From Paractinoplanes abujensis (GTDB taxonomy: Bacteria > Actinomycetota > Actinomycetes > Mycobacteriales > Micromonosporaceae): a DNA stretch of 64,000 nt. The stretch covers positions 4,650,001 to 4,714,000 of the forward strand of contig NZ_JACHMF010000001.1 of NCBI RefSeq assembly GCF_014204895.1, given 5' to 3'. Position numbers and translations under genes: made by a program. The first letter of the stretch is position 1, and each line of letters opens with the position of its first letter. This document shows positions 55,453 through 63,288 of this stretch, one piece after another. The notes under the pieces were generated by a model that was not told where the DNA came from, did not search any database, and saw only the letters and a program-made list of their open reading frames with translations.

Positions 55453-56040
55453 ATGTCCAAGGTGGTCGCCGACATCTCGGTGTCGCTCGACGGGTTCGTG
55501 ACGGGTCCCGGGCCCGGGCCCGCGCAGGGTCTGGGCCGCGGCGGCGAGGCGCTGCACACCTGGGTCTTCGAGGGCGACGCCGTCGACAAACGGGTGCTCG
55601 AGGAGTCCACGGTCGCCACCGGCGCGGTCGTCATGGGCCGCCGCCTCTTCGACATCGTCGACGCCCCCGGCGGCTGGAACGACGAGATCGGCTACGGGGC
55701 GGGCCTGGCCGCCACACCCCCGGTGCTGGTCGTCACCCGCACACCCCCGGCCCTGGTGCGCCTGGCCGACCGGTTCACCTTCGTGGTCGACGGTGTCGCC
55801 AGCGCGGTCGAGAAGGCGATCGCCCTGGCCGACGACCGTGACGTCGTCATCATGGGCGGCGGCGCGATCATCCGCGGCGCCCTCGATGCCGGCCTGGTCG
55901 ACGAGCTGCGGCTGCACCTGACGCCCGTCCTGCTGGGCGGGGGCACGAAGCTGTTCGACGGCGCCGCCCCGCGCCCGCTGCGGCAGATCCACGTGCGCCC
56001 GTCGGGCCACGCCACCCACCTGACCTACCGGGTCGACTGA
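55453..56040 (+). CDS. Dihydrofolate-reductase-like protein (RibD C-terminal family)
   Basis: A 195-residue Rossmann-like reductase of the RibD-C/DHFR-like family: VVADISVSLDGFVTG at the start, GAVVMGRRLFD, and VVIMGGGAIIRGALDAGLVDELRLHLTPVLLGGG near the end. It likely uses NADPH on an unknown substrate; it is not the essential DHFR. The hairpin GGACCCGG/CCGGGTCC (55414-55421 with 55428-55435) lies 17 bases before the start codon. The next gene begins five bases after its stop. Confidence 0.88.
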   Translation: MSKVVADISVSLDGFVTGPGPGPAQGLGRGGEALHTWVFEGDAVDKRVLEESTVATGAVVMGRRLFDIVDAPGGWNDEIGYGAGLAATPPVLVVTRTPPALVRLADRFTFVVDGVASAVEKAIALADDRDVVIMGGGAIIRGALDAGLVDELRLHLTPVLLGGGTKLFDGAAPRPLRQIHVRPSGHATHLTYRVD

Positions 56041-56045
56041 CCGCC

Positions 56046-56852
56046 GTGCCCGACGTTCACCTGATCACCGACCCGGCCGACGAGCGTCTCGGTGACTATC
56101 GCGCCCTGACCGATCTCGAACTCCGTACGAAGTGGGAGCCGCCCAACGGGCTGTTCATCGCCGAGGGTGAGCTGGTGCTGCGCCGGGCCCTGCGCGCGGG
56201 TTACCGCCCCCGGTCCTACCTGATCGACGAGAAACGCACCGGCCAGATCCTCGACCTGCCCGGCGACGCCCCGATCTACGCGGCCACGCCGGCCGTGCTC
56301 GAGCAGGCCACCGGTTTCCACGTGCACCGGGGTGTCCTGGCCTCGTTCCACCGGGCTCCCCTGCGGACGGCGGCCGAGGTGATCGCCACGGCCCGGCGGG
56401 TGGCCGTGCTGGAGGACGTGAACAACCACACGAACATCGGGGCGGTGTTCCGGGGCGCCGCCGCGCTCGGCATCGACGCCGTCCTGCTCTCCCCGACCTG
56501 CGCCGACCCCCTCTACCGGCGCAGCGTGCGCGTCAGCATGGGCGAGGTCTTCGCGGTGCCGTACGCGCGTCTGGAGCCCTGGCCGGACGGCCTGCAGGAG
56601 CTGCGCGACGCGGGTTTCACCGTGCTGGCCCTGACGCCCGCGCCCGATGCCGTGCCGCTGCAGAAGGTCACCGGGCGCGACCGGACGGCGCTGCTGCTCG
56701 GGGCCGAGGGGCCCGGCCTGTCGAGGCACGCGCTGGCCGCCAGCGACATCGGAGTCAAGATCCCGATGCGGCGCGGGGTCGACTCGCTCAACGTGGCCGC
56801 CGCGGCCGCCGTGGCGTTCTGGGAACTGGGCCGCGACGACCCGGAGACATGA
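56046..56852 (+). CDS. SpoU/TrmH-family RNA 2'-O-methyltransferase
   Basis: A 268-residue SPOUT methyltransferase. The three motifs that build the knotted S-adenosylmethionine site are present: NNHTNIGAVFRGAAALG (catalytic Arg), LLLGAEGPGLS and IPMRRGVDSLNVAAAAAV. An N-terminal substrate-binding domain precedes them. It methylates a ribose in rRNA or tRNA; which one is unknown. The GTG start follows the reductase stop by five bases, so the two are co-transcribed. Confidence 0.92.
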   Translation: MPDVHLITDPADERLGDYRALTDLELRTKWEPPNGLFIAEGELVLRRALRAGYRPRSYLIDEKRTGQILDLPGDAPIYAATPAVLEQATGFHVHRGVLASFHRAPLRTAAEVIATARRVAVLEDVNNHTNIGAVFRGAAALGIDAVLLSPTCADPLYRRSVRVSMGEVFAVPYARLEPWPDGLQELRDAGFTVLALTPAPDAVPLQKVTGRDRTALLLGAEGPGLSRHALAASDIGVKIPMRRGVDSLNVAAAAAVAFWELGRDDPET

Positions 56853-56881
56853 GAAAGGGCCGGCACCGGGCCGGCCCTTTC
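56853..56881. terminator. Bidirectional terminator between convergent genes
   Basis: The 12-bp stem GAAAGGGCCGGC / GCCGGCCCTTTC (56853-56864 and 56870-56881) with a five-base loop begins right after the methyltransferase stop. The A-run and T-run at its edges serve both directions, ending the methyltransferase operon and the opposing SPFH operon. Confidence 0.85.
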
Positions 56882-56889
56882 CTCCGAAG

Positions 56890-58008
56890 TTATGCGCGTT
56901 CGCGGTCCACGACGCCGTTGTAGTCGGCGCCGCCGAGCGCCGCGGACGGCGGGATCGGCTCCGGCGCGGGCAGCGCAGCGGTCTTGTCCGGGTCACCGCT
57001 GACCTGCTGCTCGGCCTCGCGCACCTGGTCGTTGACCTTCTGCGCCTCGGCCGCGGCGGCCTCGGCCGCGGCCACGGCCTCCTCGTTCACCGCGGCCGCG
57101 TCGACCCCGGCCTTGGGGATGTCGCCGGCCATGTTGGCCAGGCCGCCGAGCGCGCCGCCCATGCCCTCCAGGGCCTTGGTCAGCTCGGTCGGCACGATCC
57201 AGACCTTGTTGGCCGTGCCGTTGGCGATCTGCGGCAGAGCCTGCAGGTACTGGTAGGCCAGCACCTTCTGCGACGGGTTGGCGGTGTGGATCGCGTCGAA
57301 CACCGTACGGATGGCCTTGGCCTGGCCCTCGGCCTGCAGGATGCGCGACTGGCGGTCACCGTCGGCGCGCAGCACCGCTGCCTGCTTCTCACCCTCGGCC
57401 GTGAGGATCTGGGCCTGCTTGTGGCCCTCGGCGTTGAGGATCGTCGCGCGGCGTTCCCGCTCGGCGCGCATCTGCTTCTCCATGGAGTCGCGGATGCTCG
57501 GCGGCGGCTCGATCGCCTTGATCTCGACGCGGGTGACCTTGATGCCCCAGCGGCCGGTGGTCTCGTCGAGCACCGTGGACAGGTGCCGGTTGATCTCCTC
57601 GCGGCTGGTCAGGGCGCGCTCGAGGTCGAGCGAACCGATGACGTTGCGCAGGGTGGTGACCGTCAGCTGCTCGATGGCCTGCAGGAAGTTGGAGATCTCG
57701 TACGTGGCCCGCACCGGGTCGACGACCTTGAAATACAGCACCGTGTCGATCGAGACGACCAGGTTGTCGGACGTGATCACCGGCTGCGGCGGGAACGAGA
57801 CCACCTGCTCGCGCATGTCGACCTTGCTGCGCACCGAGTCGACGAACGGCACCAGCAGGTTGAGGCCCGGGCTCAGGGTCCGCTTGTACTTACCGAGCCG
57901 CTCGACGACGTCCATGCGCTGCTGCGGGACGATACGGACGGAACGGAGCAGCGTGACGATGGCGAACACCACGATCACGATGATGAGGACGCCGATCACA
58001 GCTTCCAT
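56890..58008 (-). CDS. SPFH/band 7 membrane protein (stomatin/QmcA-like)
   Basis: A 372-residue protein: one N-terminal membrane helix, then an SPFH domain (about 25-190; VRIVPQQRMDVVERLGKYKRTLSPGLNLLVPFVD is typical), a long charged coiled coil (RAERERRATILNAEGHKQAQILTAEGEKQAAVLRA split in repeats) and an Ala/Glu-rich tail. Such proteins form large oligomers that organise membrane domains and protease access. It follows the NfeD-like gene by 46 bases, the classic pairing. Confidence 0.93.
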   Translation of the reverse strand: MEAVIGVLIIVIVVFAIVTLLRSVRIVPQQRMDVVERLGKYKRTLSPGLNLLVPFVDSVRSKVDMREQVVSFPPQPVITSDNLVVSIDTVLYFKVVDPVRATYEISNFLQAIEQLTVTTLRNVIGSLDLERALTSREEINRHLSTVLDETTGRWGIKVTRVEIKAIEPPPSIRDSMEKQMRAERERRATILNAEGHKQAQILTAEGEKQAAVLRADGDRQSRILQAEGQAKAIRTVFDAIHTANPSQKVLAYQYLQALPQIANGTANKVWIVPTELTKALEGMGGALGGLANMAGDIPKAGVDAAAVNEEAVAAAEAAAAEAQKVNDQVREAEQQVSGDPDKTAALPAPEPIPPSAALGGADYNGVVDRERA

Positions 58009-58054
58009 GGCAACCCTCTCTATGGGTTCATCGGCCTTACTGGATCCGAGGTAG

Positions 58055-58504
58055 CTAGTACGGTGAGATGTCGTCGCGCCACACGATGGCCGTGGCGCCG
58101 TCGACCTTGATGATGCGGACCCGTTCGCCGGGCAGATATTTCTCCTGCCCGTCGAAGGAACGGGCCTGCCAGTGCTCGCCGTCGATCTTGATCATGCCGT
58201 GTTCGCCGTCGATCTCCTCGAGCACCGTGCCGTGGCCGCCCTCGATCGCCTCGACCCCGAACGGAGTGTCACCCGACTCGAGGGCGGGGCGGGCGTGTTT
58301 GAGCACGATCGGGCGCAGCGCGGCCACGGACAGGCCGGAGACCAGCGCGAACACGATGACCTGGAGCAGCAGGGGGGCGCCGAGGGCGGCCGCGCCGGCC
58401 GCGGCGAAAGCCCCGATCCCGAAGAAAATGATCAAGAACGTGGCCGTGAAGGCCTCGGCGATCGCCAATGCGATGCCAAGCACGATCCACAGAACCGCTT
58501 CCAC
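58055..58504 (-). CDS. NfeD-like membrane protein
   Basis: A 149-residue protein with three N-terminal hydrophobic helices and a C-terminal OB-fold domain (GVEAIEGGHGTVLEEIDGEHGMIKIDG...GERVRIIKVDG). It is the usual partner of SPFH proteins and lies directly upstream of one. It lacks the protease domain of long NfeD proteins. A role in membrane quality control is inferred from the family. Confidence 0.93.
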   Translation of the reverse strand: MEAVLWIVLGIALAIAEAFTATFLIIFFGIGAFAAAGAAALGAPLLLQVIVFALVSGLSVAALRPIVLKHARPALESGDTPFGVEAIEGGHGTVLEEIDGEHGMIKIDGEHWQARSFDGQEKYLPGERVRIIKVDGATAIVWRDDISPY

Positions 58505-58659
58505 GCATCGATCGTGACACGCCCGCGCACGTCCGGCGACGCTGCGTGCGCCCTCGCGGAAAATGTCATCGAACTGCCATCCAAGACGGGGCCCGAGCCG
58601 CGTAGCCGAATCGGCCGCGCACAGTTATACCCACCAGTCGTATATCGAGAGGGTCCACC

Positions 58660-59976
58660 GTGTCGCTGCTGCCGTCGCTGCTGCCGGAGACCGGCCGACA
58701 GGTCGAGGAGATCGCCGTCCGGGCGCAGGCCGAGGGGCGTACGCCGTCGCTCGCCCTGGCGATCGTGCGGGACCGTGCGGTGCTGCATCAGGTGTTCGCG
58801 GGCGAGAATCCACGGCCCGACGCGAAGACGCAGTACCGGCTCGGCTCGATCACCAAGACGATCACCGCCACGCTGGTCATGCAGCTGCGCGACGAGGGTT
58901 TCTTCGCGCTCGACGACCTGCTCTACCGGCACCTGCCGGGCACCCCGATCGGCGGGGTGACGCTGCGCCAGCTGCTCGGCCACGTGTCCGGGCTGCAGCG
59001 CGAGCCGGACGGGGCCTGGTGGGAGCGGACCCCGGGTGGCGACGTCGACAAACTGCTGGCCGAGCTCGGCTACGACAAAGTCGTGGGGCCGCCGTTCCGC
59101 CGCTACCGGTACTCGAACCTCGCGTACGGGCTGCTCGGAGCGGTGCTCGAAAAGGTCACCGGGGAGTCGTGGCAGTCGCTGGCGGGCAAGCGCGTGCTCG
59201 ACCCGCTGGGCATGAAACGTACGACGTACTCCCCCGTCGAGCCTTTCGCCCGCGGGTACGTGGTGCACGCGCTCGACCGCTCGCTGCACGAGGAGCCGCG
59301 CCTCGACGCGGGCGCGATGGCCCCGGCCGGGCAGCTGTGGTCCACGATCACCGACATGGCCAAATGGGCCGCGTTCTGGACCGACCCCGCCCCGGCGGTG
59401 CTGGCCCGCGACACCGTCGACGAGATGTGCACCCCCGTCGTGATCAGCGACCTCGAGTCGTGGACGGGCGGCCACGGGCTCGGCCCCCAGCTGTTCCGGG
59501 TCGGCGAACGCGTCTTCGTCGGCCACGGCGGCTCCATGCCCGGCTACGTGGCACAGCTGGCGGTGCACCGCCGGAGCCGGCTCGGCGTGATCGTTTTCGC
59601 CAACTCGTACGGACTCACCGGCACCACCATCAAGGAGGTGGCCCTGTCGGCGCTGGACGCCGTGGTCGACGCCGAACCGGCCCCGGTCGCGCCGTGGTCG
59701 CCGCCCGTACAGCCCACAGGCGAGGCGGCGGCGCTGGTGGGGCGCTGGTGGTGGATGGGCCGCGAACACGAGATCACCACCGACGGCGACGCCCTGGTGA
59801 TGGCGGGCCCCCACAAACAGACCCGCTTCACCCGCGAGGGCCCCGACCGCTGGCGCGGCGTCGCGGGCGAGAACGAGGGCGAGGTGCTGCAGATCCTGCG
59901 CGACGACGAGGGCGCGGTGAACGGCCTGGACATCGCCACGTTCGTCTTCCGGCGCGATCCGCACCATCTGGCCTGA
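58660..59976 (+). CDS. Serine hydrolase of the beta-lactamase/D-alanyl carboxypeptidase family
   Basis: A 438-residue protein with the three active-site elements of class C beta-lactamase-like enzymes: SITK (Ser/Lys near 64-67), YSN near 149-151, and HGG near 289-291 in place of KTG. A C-terminal domain of about 90 residues follows. There is no obvious signal peptide, so it may act in the cytoplasm as an esterase or peptidase; it is probably not a resistance enzyme. The GTG start follows AGAGGG. It diverges from the NfeD-like gene. Confidence 0.88.
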   Translation: MSLLPSLLPETGRQVEEIAVRAQAEGRTPSLALAIVRDRAVLHQVFAGENPRPDAKTQYRLGSITKTITATLVMQLRDEGFFALDDLLYRHLPGTPIGGVTLRQLLGHVSGLQREPDGAWWERTPGGDVDKLLAELGYDKVVGPPFRRYRYSNLAYGLLGAVLEKVTGESWQSLAGKRVLDPLGMKRTTYSPVEPFARGYVVHALDRSLHEEPRLDAGAMAPAGQLWSTITDMAKWAAFWTDPAPAVLARDTVDEMCTPVVISDLESWTGGHGLGPQLFRVGERVFVGHGGSMPGYVAQLAVHRRSRLGVIVFANSYGLTGTTIKEVALSALDAVVDAEPAPVAPWSPPVQPTGEAAALVGRWWWMGREHEITTDGDALVMAGPHKQTRFTREGPDRWRGVAGENEGEVLQILRDDEGAVNGLDIATFVFRRDPHHLA

Positions 59977-59981
59977 CGCCG

Positions 59982-60614
59982 TCAGCCGGGGCGCCGCTCA
60001 CCGCCCGCGTCGATCAACCCGTCGACGAGCAGCTCCGCCTCGTCGGCCGGGACGGCCATCGTGGTGCTGAGCAGCTCGACCGCCTGGTCACGCCGGCCGG
60101 CCTCCACGAGAGCCGCGATCCGGAGCCAGGCGTACGTGTCGGCCATCGCGTCATGCTCCGCGACCGGCACCGGCGGCGGGGCCGTGGCATCCGGAGCCGG
60201 GCGGCCCGCCGCCGTGGCATCCGCAGCCGAGCGGCCCGCCGCCGTGGCATCCGCAGCCGAGCGGCCCGCCGCCGTGGCATCCGCAGCGGAACTCAACGCG
60301 CCAGGAGCAGGGGCGCGGGTGGCGTCGGCGACGCTGCGGGCCTCGGCGACGCTAGGGACCTCGGCGACGCTAGGGGCTTCGGCGATGCTCCGGGCGGCGG
60401 CGATCTGGGTGGCCGCCGCCCGCAGAACAGTGTCCGCCTCCGGGGACGCAGCGGCGGCGGCTCGCGCCTGCATCTCGCGGAGCTGGGCGCCCAGCAGGTC
60501 CCGGCGGCCACCGCGGCGGCGCCGCACCATCGTGATCACCGCGATCAGCGAGACCGCGACAAAGAACCCGATCACCAGCTCCAGCAGGCCCCCGTCGGCG
60601 CCGCCGGGGCTCAC
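59982..60614 (-). CDS. Membrane-anchored protein with repetitive Ala-rich linker
   Basis: About 210 residues. An N-terminal helix (ELVIGFFVAVSLIAVITM) is followed by RRRRGGRR, a helical segment, two repeat blocks (SVAEA-type and ADATAAGRSA-type) and a C-terminal helical domain (DTYAWLRIAALVEAGRRDQAVELLSTTMAVPADEAELLVDGLI). GTG 60614 is preferred; GTG 60656 is also possible and would overlap nothing. I do not recognise the family. It lies 43 bases after the EamA exporter gene. Confidence 0.68.
   Translation of the reverse strand: MSPGGADGGLLELVIGFFVAVSLIAVITMVRRRRGGRRDLLGAQLREMQARAAAAASPEADTVLRAAATQIAAARSIAEAPSVAEVPSVAEARSVADATRAPAPGALSSAADATAAGRSAADATAAGRSAADATAAGRPAPDATAPPPVPVAEHDAMADTYAWLRIAALVEAGRRDQAVELLSTTMAVPADEAELLVDGLIDAGGERRPG
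60181..60395. repeat. In-frame 30-bp and 18-bp tandem repeats
   Basis: Units of 30 bp start at 60181, 60211, 60241 and 60271 (ADATAAGRSA). A second array of 18-bp units lies at about 60329-60395 (SVAEAP-type). Both are multiples of three inside the linker of the membrane-anchored protein. Confidence 0.9.
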
Positions 60615-60657
60615 GAGGTCAAGCGGCGCGCGGCGGCCGTCGCTCTGGTCTCCCACC

Positions 60658-61776
60658 TCATGCGGGCATGGTAGTGCGCTGACCACCGGGCCGGCAGCGG
60701 GCGAGCTCGGCCTGCAACGCGGCGGGAGCGGCGGGCAAGGCCGCAAGCGGAGCGGCAGAAGCAGCAGGTAGAGCGGCAGGAGCAACGGGCGAAACGGCAG
60801 AAGCAACGGGTAGAGCGGCAGGAACGGGCGAAACGGCAGAAGCAACGGGCAGAGCGGCAGGAGCAACGGGCGGAACGGCAGAAGCACCGGGCAGAGCAGC
60901 AGGAGCCGGAGGCGGAGCGGCGGGAGCGGGAGGCGAGGCGGCGGGCGAGCGGAATCCGAGGGCCAGCCCGGCAGCGACCACGGCGACGCCGACCCAGACG
61001 GCCGGACCGGGGACGGGACCACCCAGAGCCACGCCCACCGCGGCGGCCGAGATCGGGGCGATGCCGGTGAGCAGGCCCGCGCGGGCCGAGCCGAGCCGCT
61101 GGACGCACGTGTACCACAGCACGAACGCGACGGCGGTGACGAGGACGGCCAGGTAGACGCCGGCCAGCACGTCGTCGAGCTGTAGCCGCGGCACGGCCCC
61201 CGGACCTTCCAGGACCAGCCCGCCCAGGCCGAACCCCAGGGCGGCCATCCACGTCGAGTGGACCGACACTCCGATGGGGCCGTGGCGGCCCAGCACCGGC
61301 ACGGCCAGCAGCGTGAAGCCGGCCTCGCAGGCGAAGGTGACCAGCGCCCACAACAGGCCCAAGCCGTCGGTCCGGCCCAGGCCCTGCACGAGGGCGGCGC
61401 CCAGGGTGACGACCAGGGCGGCGGTGATCAGGCGGGCGGCGGGGGCGCGGCCCTCCAGCAGCGGGCCGGCCACGGCCAGCAGCAGCGGCACGCAGGCCAC
61501 GGCCACGCCGATCACTGCCGGTTCGGCGTGTTGTGAGCCCTGCACCAGGGCCACGTTGAAGACCAGCATGCCGGTCACCACGACACCGGCCAGCCAGAGC
61601 CATTCGGCGCCGCGGGGGCGTACCACGCGGCCACGGGCGTACAGCAGGAGCAACGCGCACGCGACGGCGTACCGGAGCGCTTGGACGGTCAGGGAGGGCG
61701 CGTCGGCCAGGAACGCGGAGACGGCGACGCTGCCGCCGACGAAAGCCATGCCGGTCGCCCCGGCCAGGATGCTCAT
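60658..61776 (-). CDS. EamA-family (DMT) exporter with repetitive C-terminal tail
   Basis: A 372-residue membrane protein with ten helices in two EamA repeats (up to about residue 280), followed by a roughly 90-residue Ala/Pro tail built from PAALPVASAVSPV-type units. EamA proteins export amino acids or metabolites. ATG 61776 is preferred because GAGG stands eight bases upstream; GTG 61782 is the alternative. It is divergent from a MocR regulator with operator-like boxes between, so its substrate is probably related to vitamin B6 or an amino compound sensed by that regulator. Confidence 0.88.
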   Translation of the reverse strand: MSILAGATGMAFVGGSVAVSAFLADAPSLTVQALRYAVACALLLLYARGRVVRPRGAEWLWLAGVVVTGMLVFNVALVQGSQHAEPAVIGVAVACVPLLLAVAGPLLEGRAPAARLITAALVVTLGAALVQGLGRTDGLGLLWALVTFACEAGFTLLAVPVLGRHGPIGVSVHSTWMAALGFGLGGLVLEGPGAVPRLQLDDVLAGVYLAVLVTAVAFVLWYTCVQRLGSARAGLLTGIAPISAAAVGVALGGPVPGPAVWVGVAVVAAGLALGFRSPAASPPAPAAPPPAPAALPGASAVPPVAPAALPVASAVSPVPAALPVASAVSPVAPAALPAASAAPLAALPAAPAALQAELARCRPGGQRTTMPA

Positions 61777-61804
61777 CTTCACGTCCTCGATGCTGTCCGC
61801 GATA

Positions 61805-61850
61805 TGGTCCGGTTCGAAGGACCAATGCGTCGCTGTTGAGGGGGACCAAT
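61805..61850. promoter_or_regulatory. MocR-type operator boxes between the exporter and regulator genes
   Basis: TGGTCC (61805-61810) is inverted to GGACCA in GGACCAAT (61819-61826), and a second direct copy GGACCAAT is at 61843-61850. Two direct repeats plus an inverted box in a divergent intergenic region is the arrangement bound by PdxR/GabR-type MocR regulators. Confidence 0.7.
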
Positions 61851-63288
61851 TCCGGGTTCGGACTTTCTGCAGCTGCGGCCCGGGGACGCGCCGGCCAAGG
61901 GCCTGACCACGTGGCTGACCGACGGGCTGCGCGCGGCCGTGGCCTCCGGGCGGCTCACGACGGGCACCCGGCTGCCGCCGACCCGGTTGCTCGCGGCCGA
62001 GTTGCAGGTCTCGCGGGGTGTGGTGGTCGACGCCTACCAGCGGCTCATCGACGAGGGGCTGGCCGCCGCCCGCACCGGCGCGGGCACGACGATCATCGCC
62101 CGGCCCGCCGTGCGGGACGCGCCGTCCGACCGCCGCCGCTCGCTCGGCACCCTGCGGCTGCCGCTGCCGCCCGCCGACGGCATCGACTTCGACCTGTCGC
62201 CGGGTGTTCCCGACCTGTCGGCCTTTCCCCGGACGGCGTGGCTGCGCGCCGAACGGGCCGTGCTCGACGAGGTCACCGCGGCCGACCTCGGCTACGGCGA
62301 TCCGGGCGGCACGCCGGGGCTGCGGGCCGAGCTGGCGGCGTGGCTGGGCCGGACCCGGGGCGTACGGGCCGAGCCGGACGACGTGATCGTGGTCGGCGGG
62401 GTGGCCCAGGCCCTGGCCCTGCTGGCGCAGACGCTGCACGCCGCGGGCCGTTCGCGGGTCGCCGTGGAGGATCCGGGGTCGCGCGGGGCGCGGGATCAGC
62501 TGGCGCACTGGGGTGTGCGGCCGGAGCCCGTACGGGTCGATGCCGAGGGGCTGGTCGTCGGCGAGCTCACCCAGGACGCGGCCGTGCTCACGCCCGCGCA
62601 TCAGTATCCGACCGGTGTCGTGCTCGGGCCGGCCCGGCGGCGCGCCTTGCTGGCCTGGGCCGCGGCCGGTGACCGGCTGGTGATCGAGGACGACTACGAC
62701 GCCGAGCACCGCTACGACCGGGCCCCGGTGGCCGCGCTGCAGGGTTCGGCGCCTGACCAGGTAGCGTACGCGGGAAGTGTCTCGAAGTCCTTGGCCCCGG
62801 GGATGCGGCTCGGGTGGCTGATCGCGCCGCGCCGGATGCAGGCCGAGCTGCTGACCGCCAAGCACGACAGTGATCTGGGCAATCCGGCCTTGCCGCAGCT
62901 GGTGCTGGCCCGGCTGCTGGCGACCGGCGACTACGAACGGCACCTGCGCACCGTCCGGGCCCGGCAGCGGCGGCGGCGGGATGCGCTGATCGAAGCCCTG
63001 CACCGCCATCTGCCCGGTGCGGAGGTGACGGGCGTGGCGGCCGGGCTCCACCTACTGATCATGATGCCGGGTGATGTTTCGGACGTTGCGCTCAGCGAAG
63101 CGGCGGCACGCGACGGTGTCCTCGTCCACCCGCTCAGCTGGCACCGGCACGAGACGGGGCCGCCGGGGCTGATTTTGGGGTACGCCGCCCACCCGCCCGA
63201 CCGCCTGACCGAGGCCGCCCGCAGACTGGGTGAGGCGCTCAGTCGTCCAGCACGGTCACGAAGTCGATCAGCCGCTCCATCGAGTTGA
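61849..63288 (+). CDS. MocR-family regulator (GntR helix-turn-helix fused to aminotransferase fold)
   Basis: The coding similarity starts near 61850 with PGSDFLQLRPGDAPAKGL, then a GntR winged helix (TRLPPTRLLAAELQVSRGVVVDAYQRLIDEGL) and an aminotransferase-like domain with PLP lysine in YAGSVSKSLAPGMRLGW. No ATG, GTG or TTG lies between the upstream in-frame stop and the helix-turn-helix except GTG 61939, which would remove part of the DNA-binding domain. ATT 61849, preceded by GGGGG, is a candidate rare start. It likely senses PLP plus an amino compound and controls the divergent exporter. Its 3' end overlaps the next gene by 50 bases. Confidence 0.87.
   Translation: MPGSDFLQLRPGDAPAKGLTTWLTDGLRAAVASGRLTTGTRLPPTRLLAAELQVSRGVVVDAYQRLIDEGLAAARTGAGTTIIARPAVRDAPSDRRRSLGTLRLPLPPADGIDFDLSPGVPDLSAFPRTAWLRAERAVLDEVTAADLGYGDPGGTPGLRAELAAWLGRTRGVRAEPDDVIVVGGVAQALALLAQTLHAAGRSRVAVEDPGSRGARDQLAHWGVRPEPVRVDAEGLVVGELTQDAAVLTPAHQYPTGVVLGPARRRALLAWAAAGDRLVIEDDYDAEHRYDRAPVAALQGSAPDQVAYAGSVSKSLAPGMRLGWLIAPRRMQAELLTAKHDSDLGNPALPQLVLARLLATGDYERHLRTVRARQRRRRDALIEALHRHLPGAEVTGVAAGLHLLIMMPGDVSDVALSEAAARDGVLVHPLSWHRHETGPPGLILGYAAHPPDRLTEAARRLGEALSRPARSRSRSAAPSS

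Noticed and set aside
58660..59976. Beta-lactamase conferring antibiotic resistance
   Set aside because: The SxxK, YSN and HGG elements fit the broad serine-hydrolase family, but there is no signal peptide and KTG is replaced by HGG, as in esterase or peptidase members.
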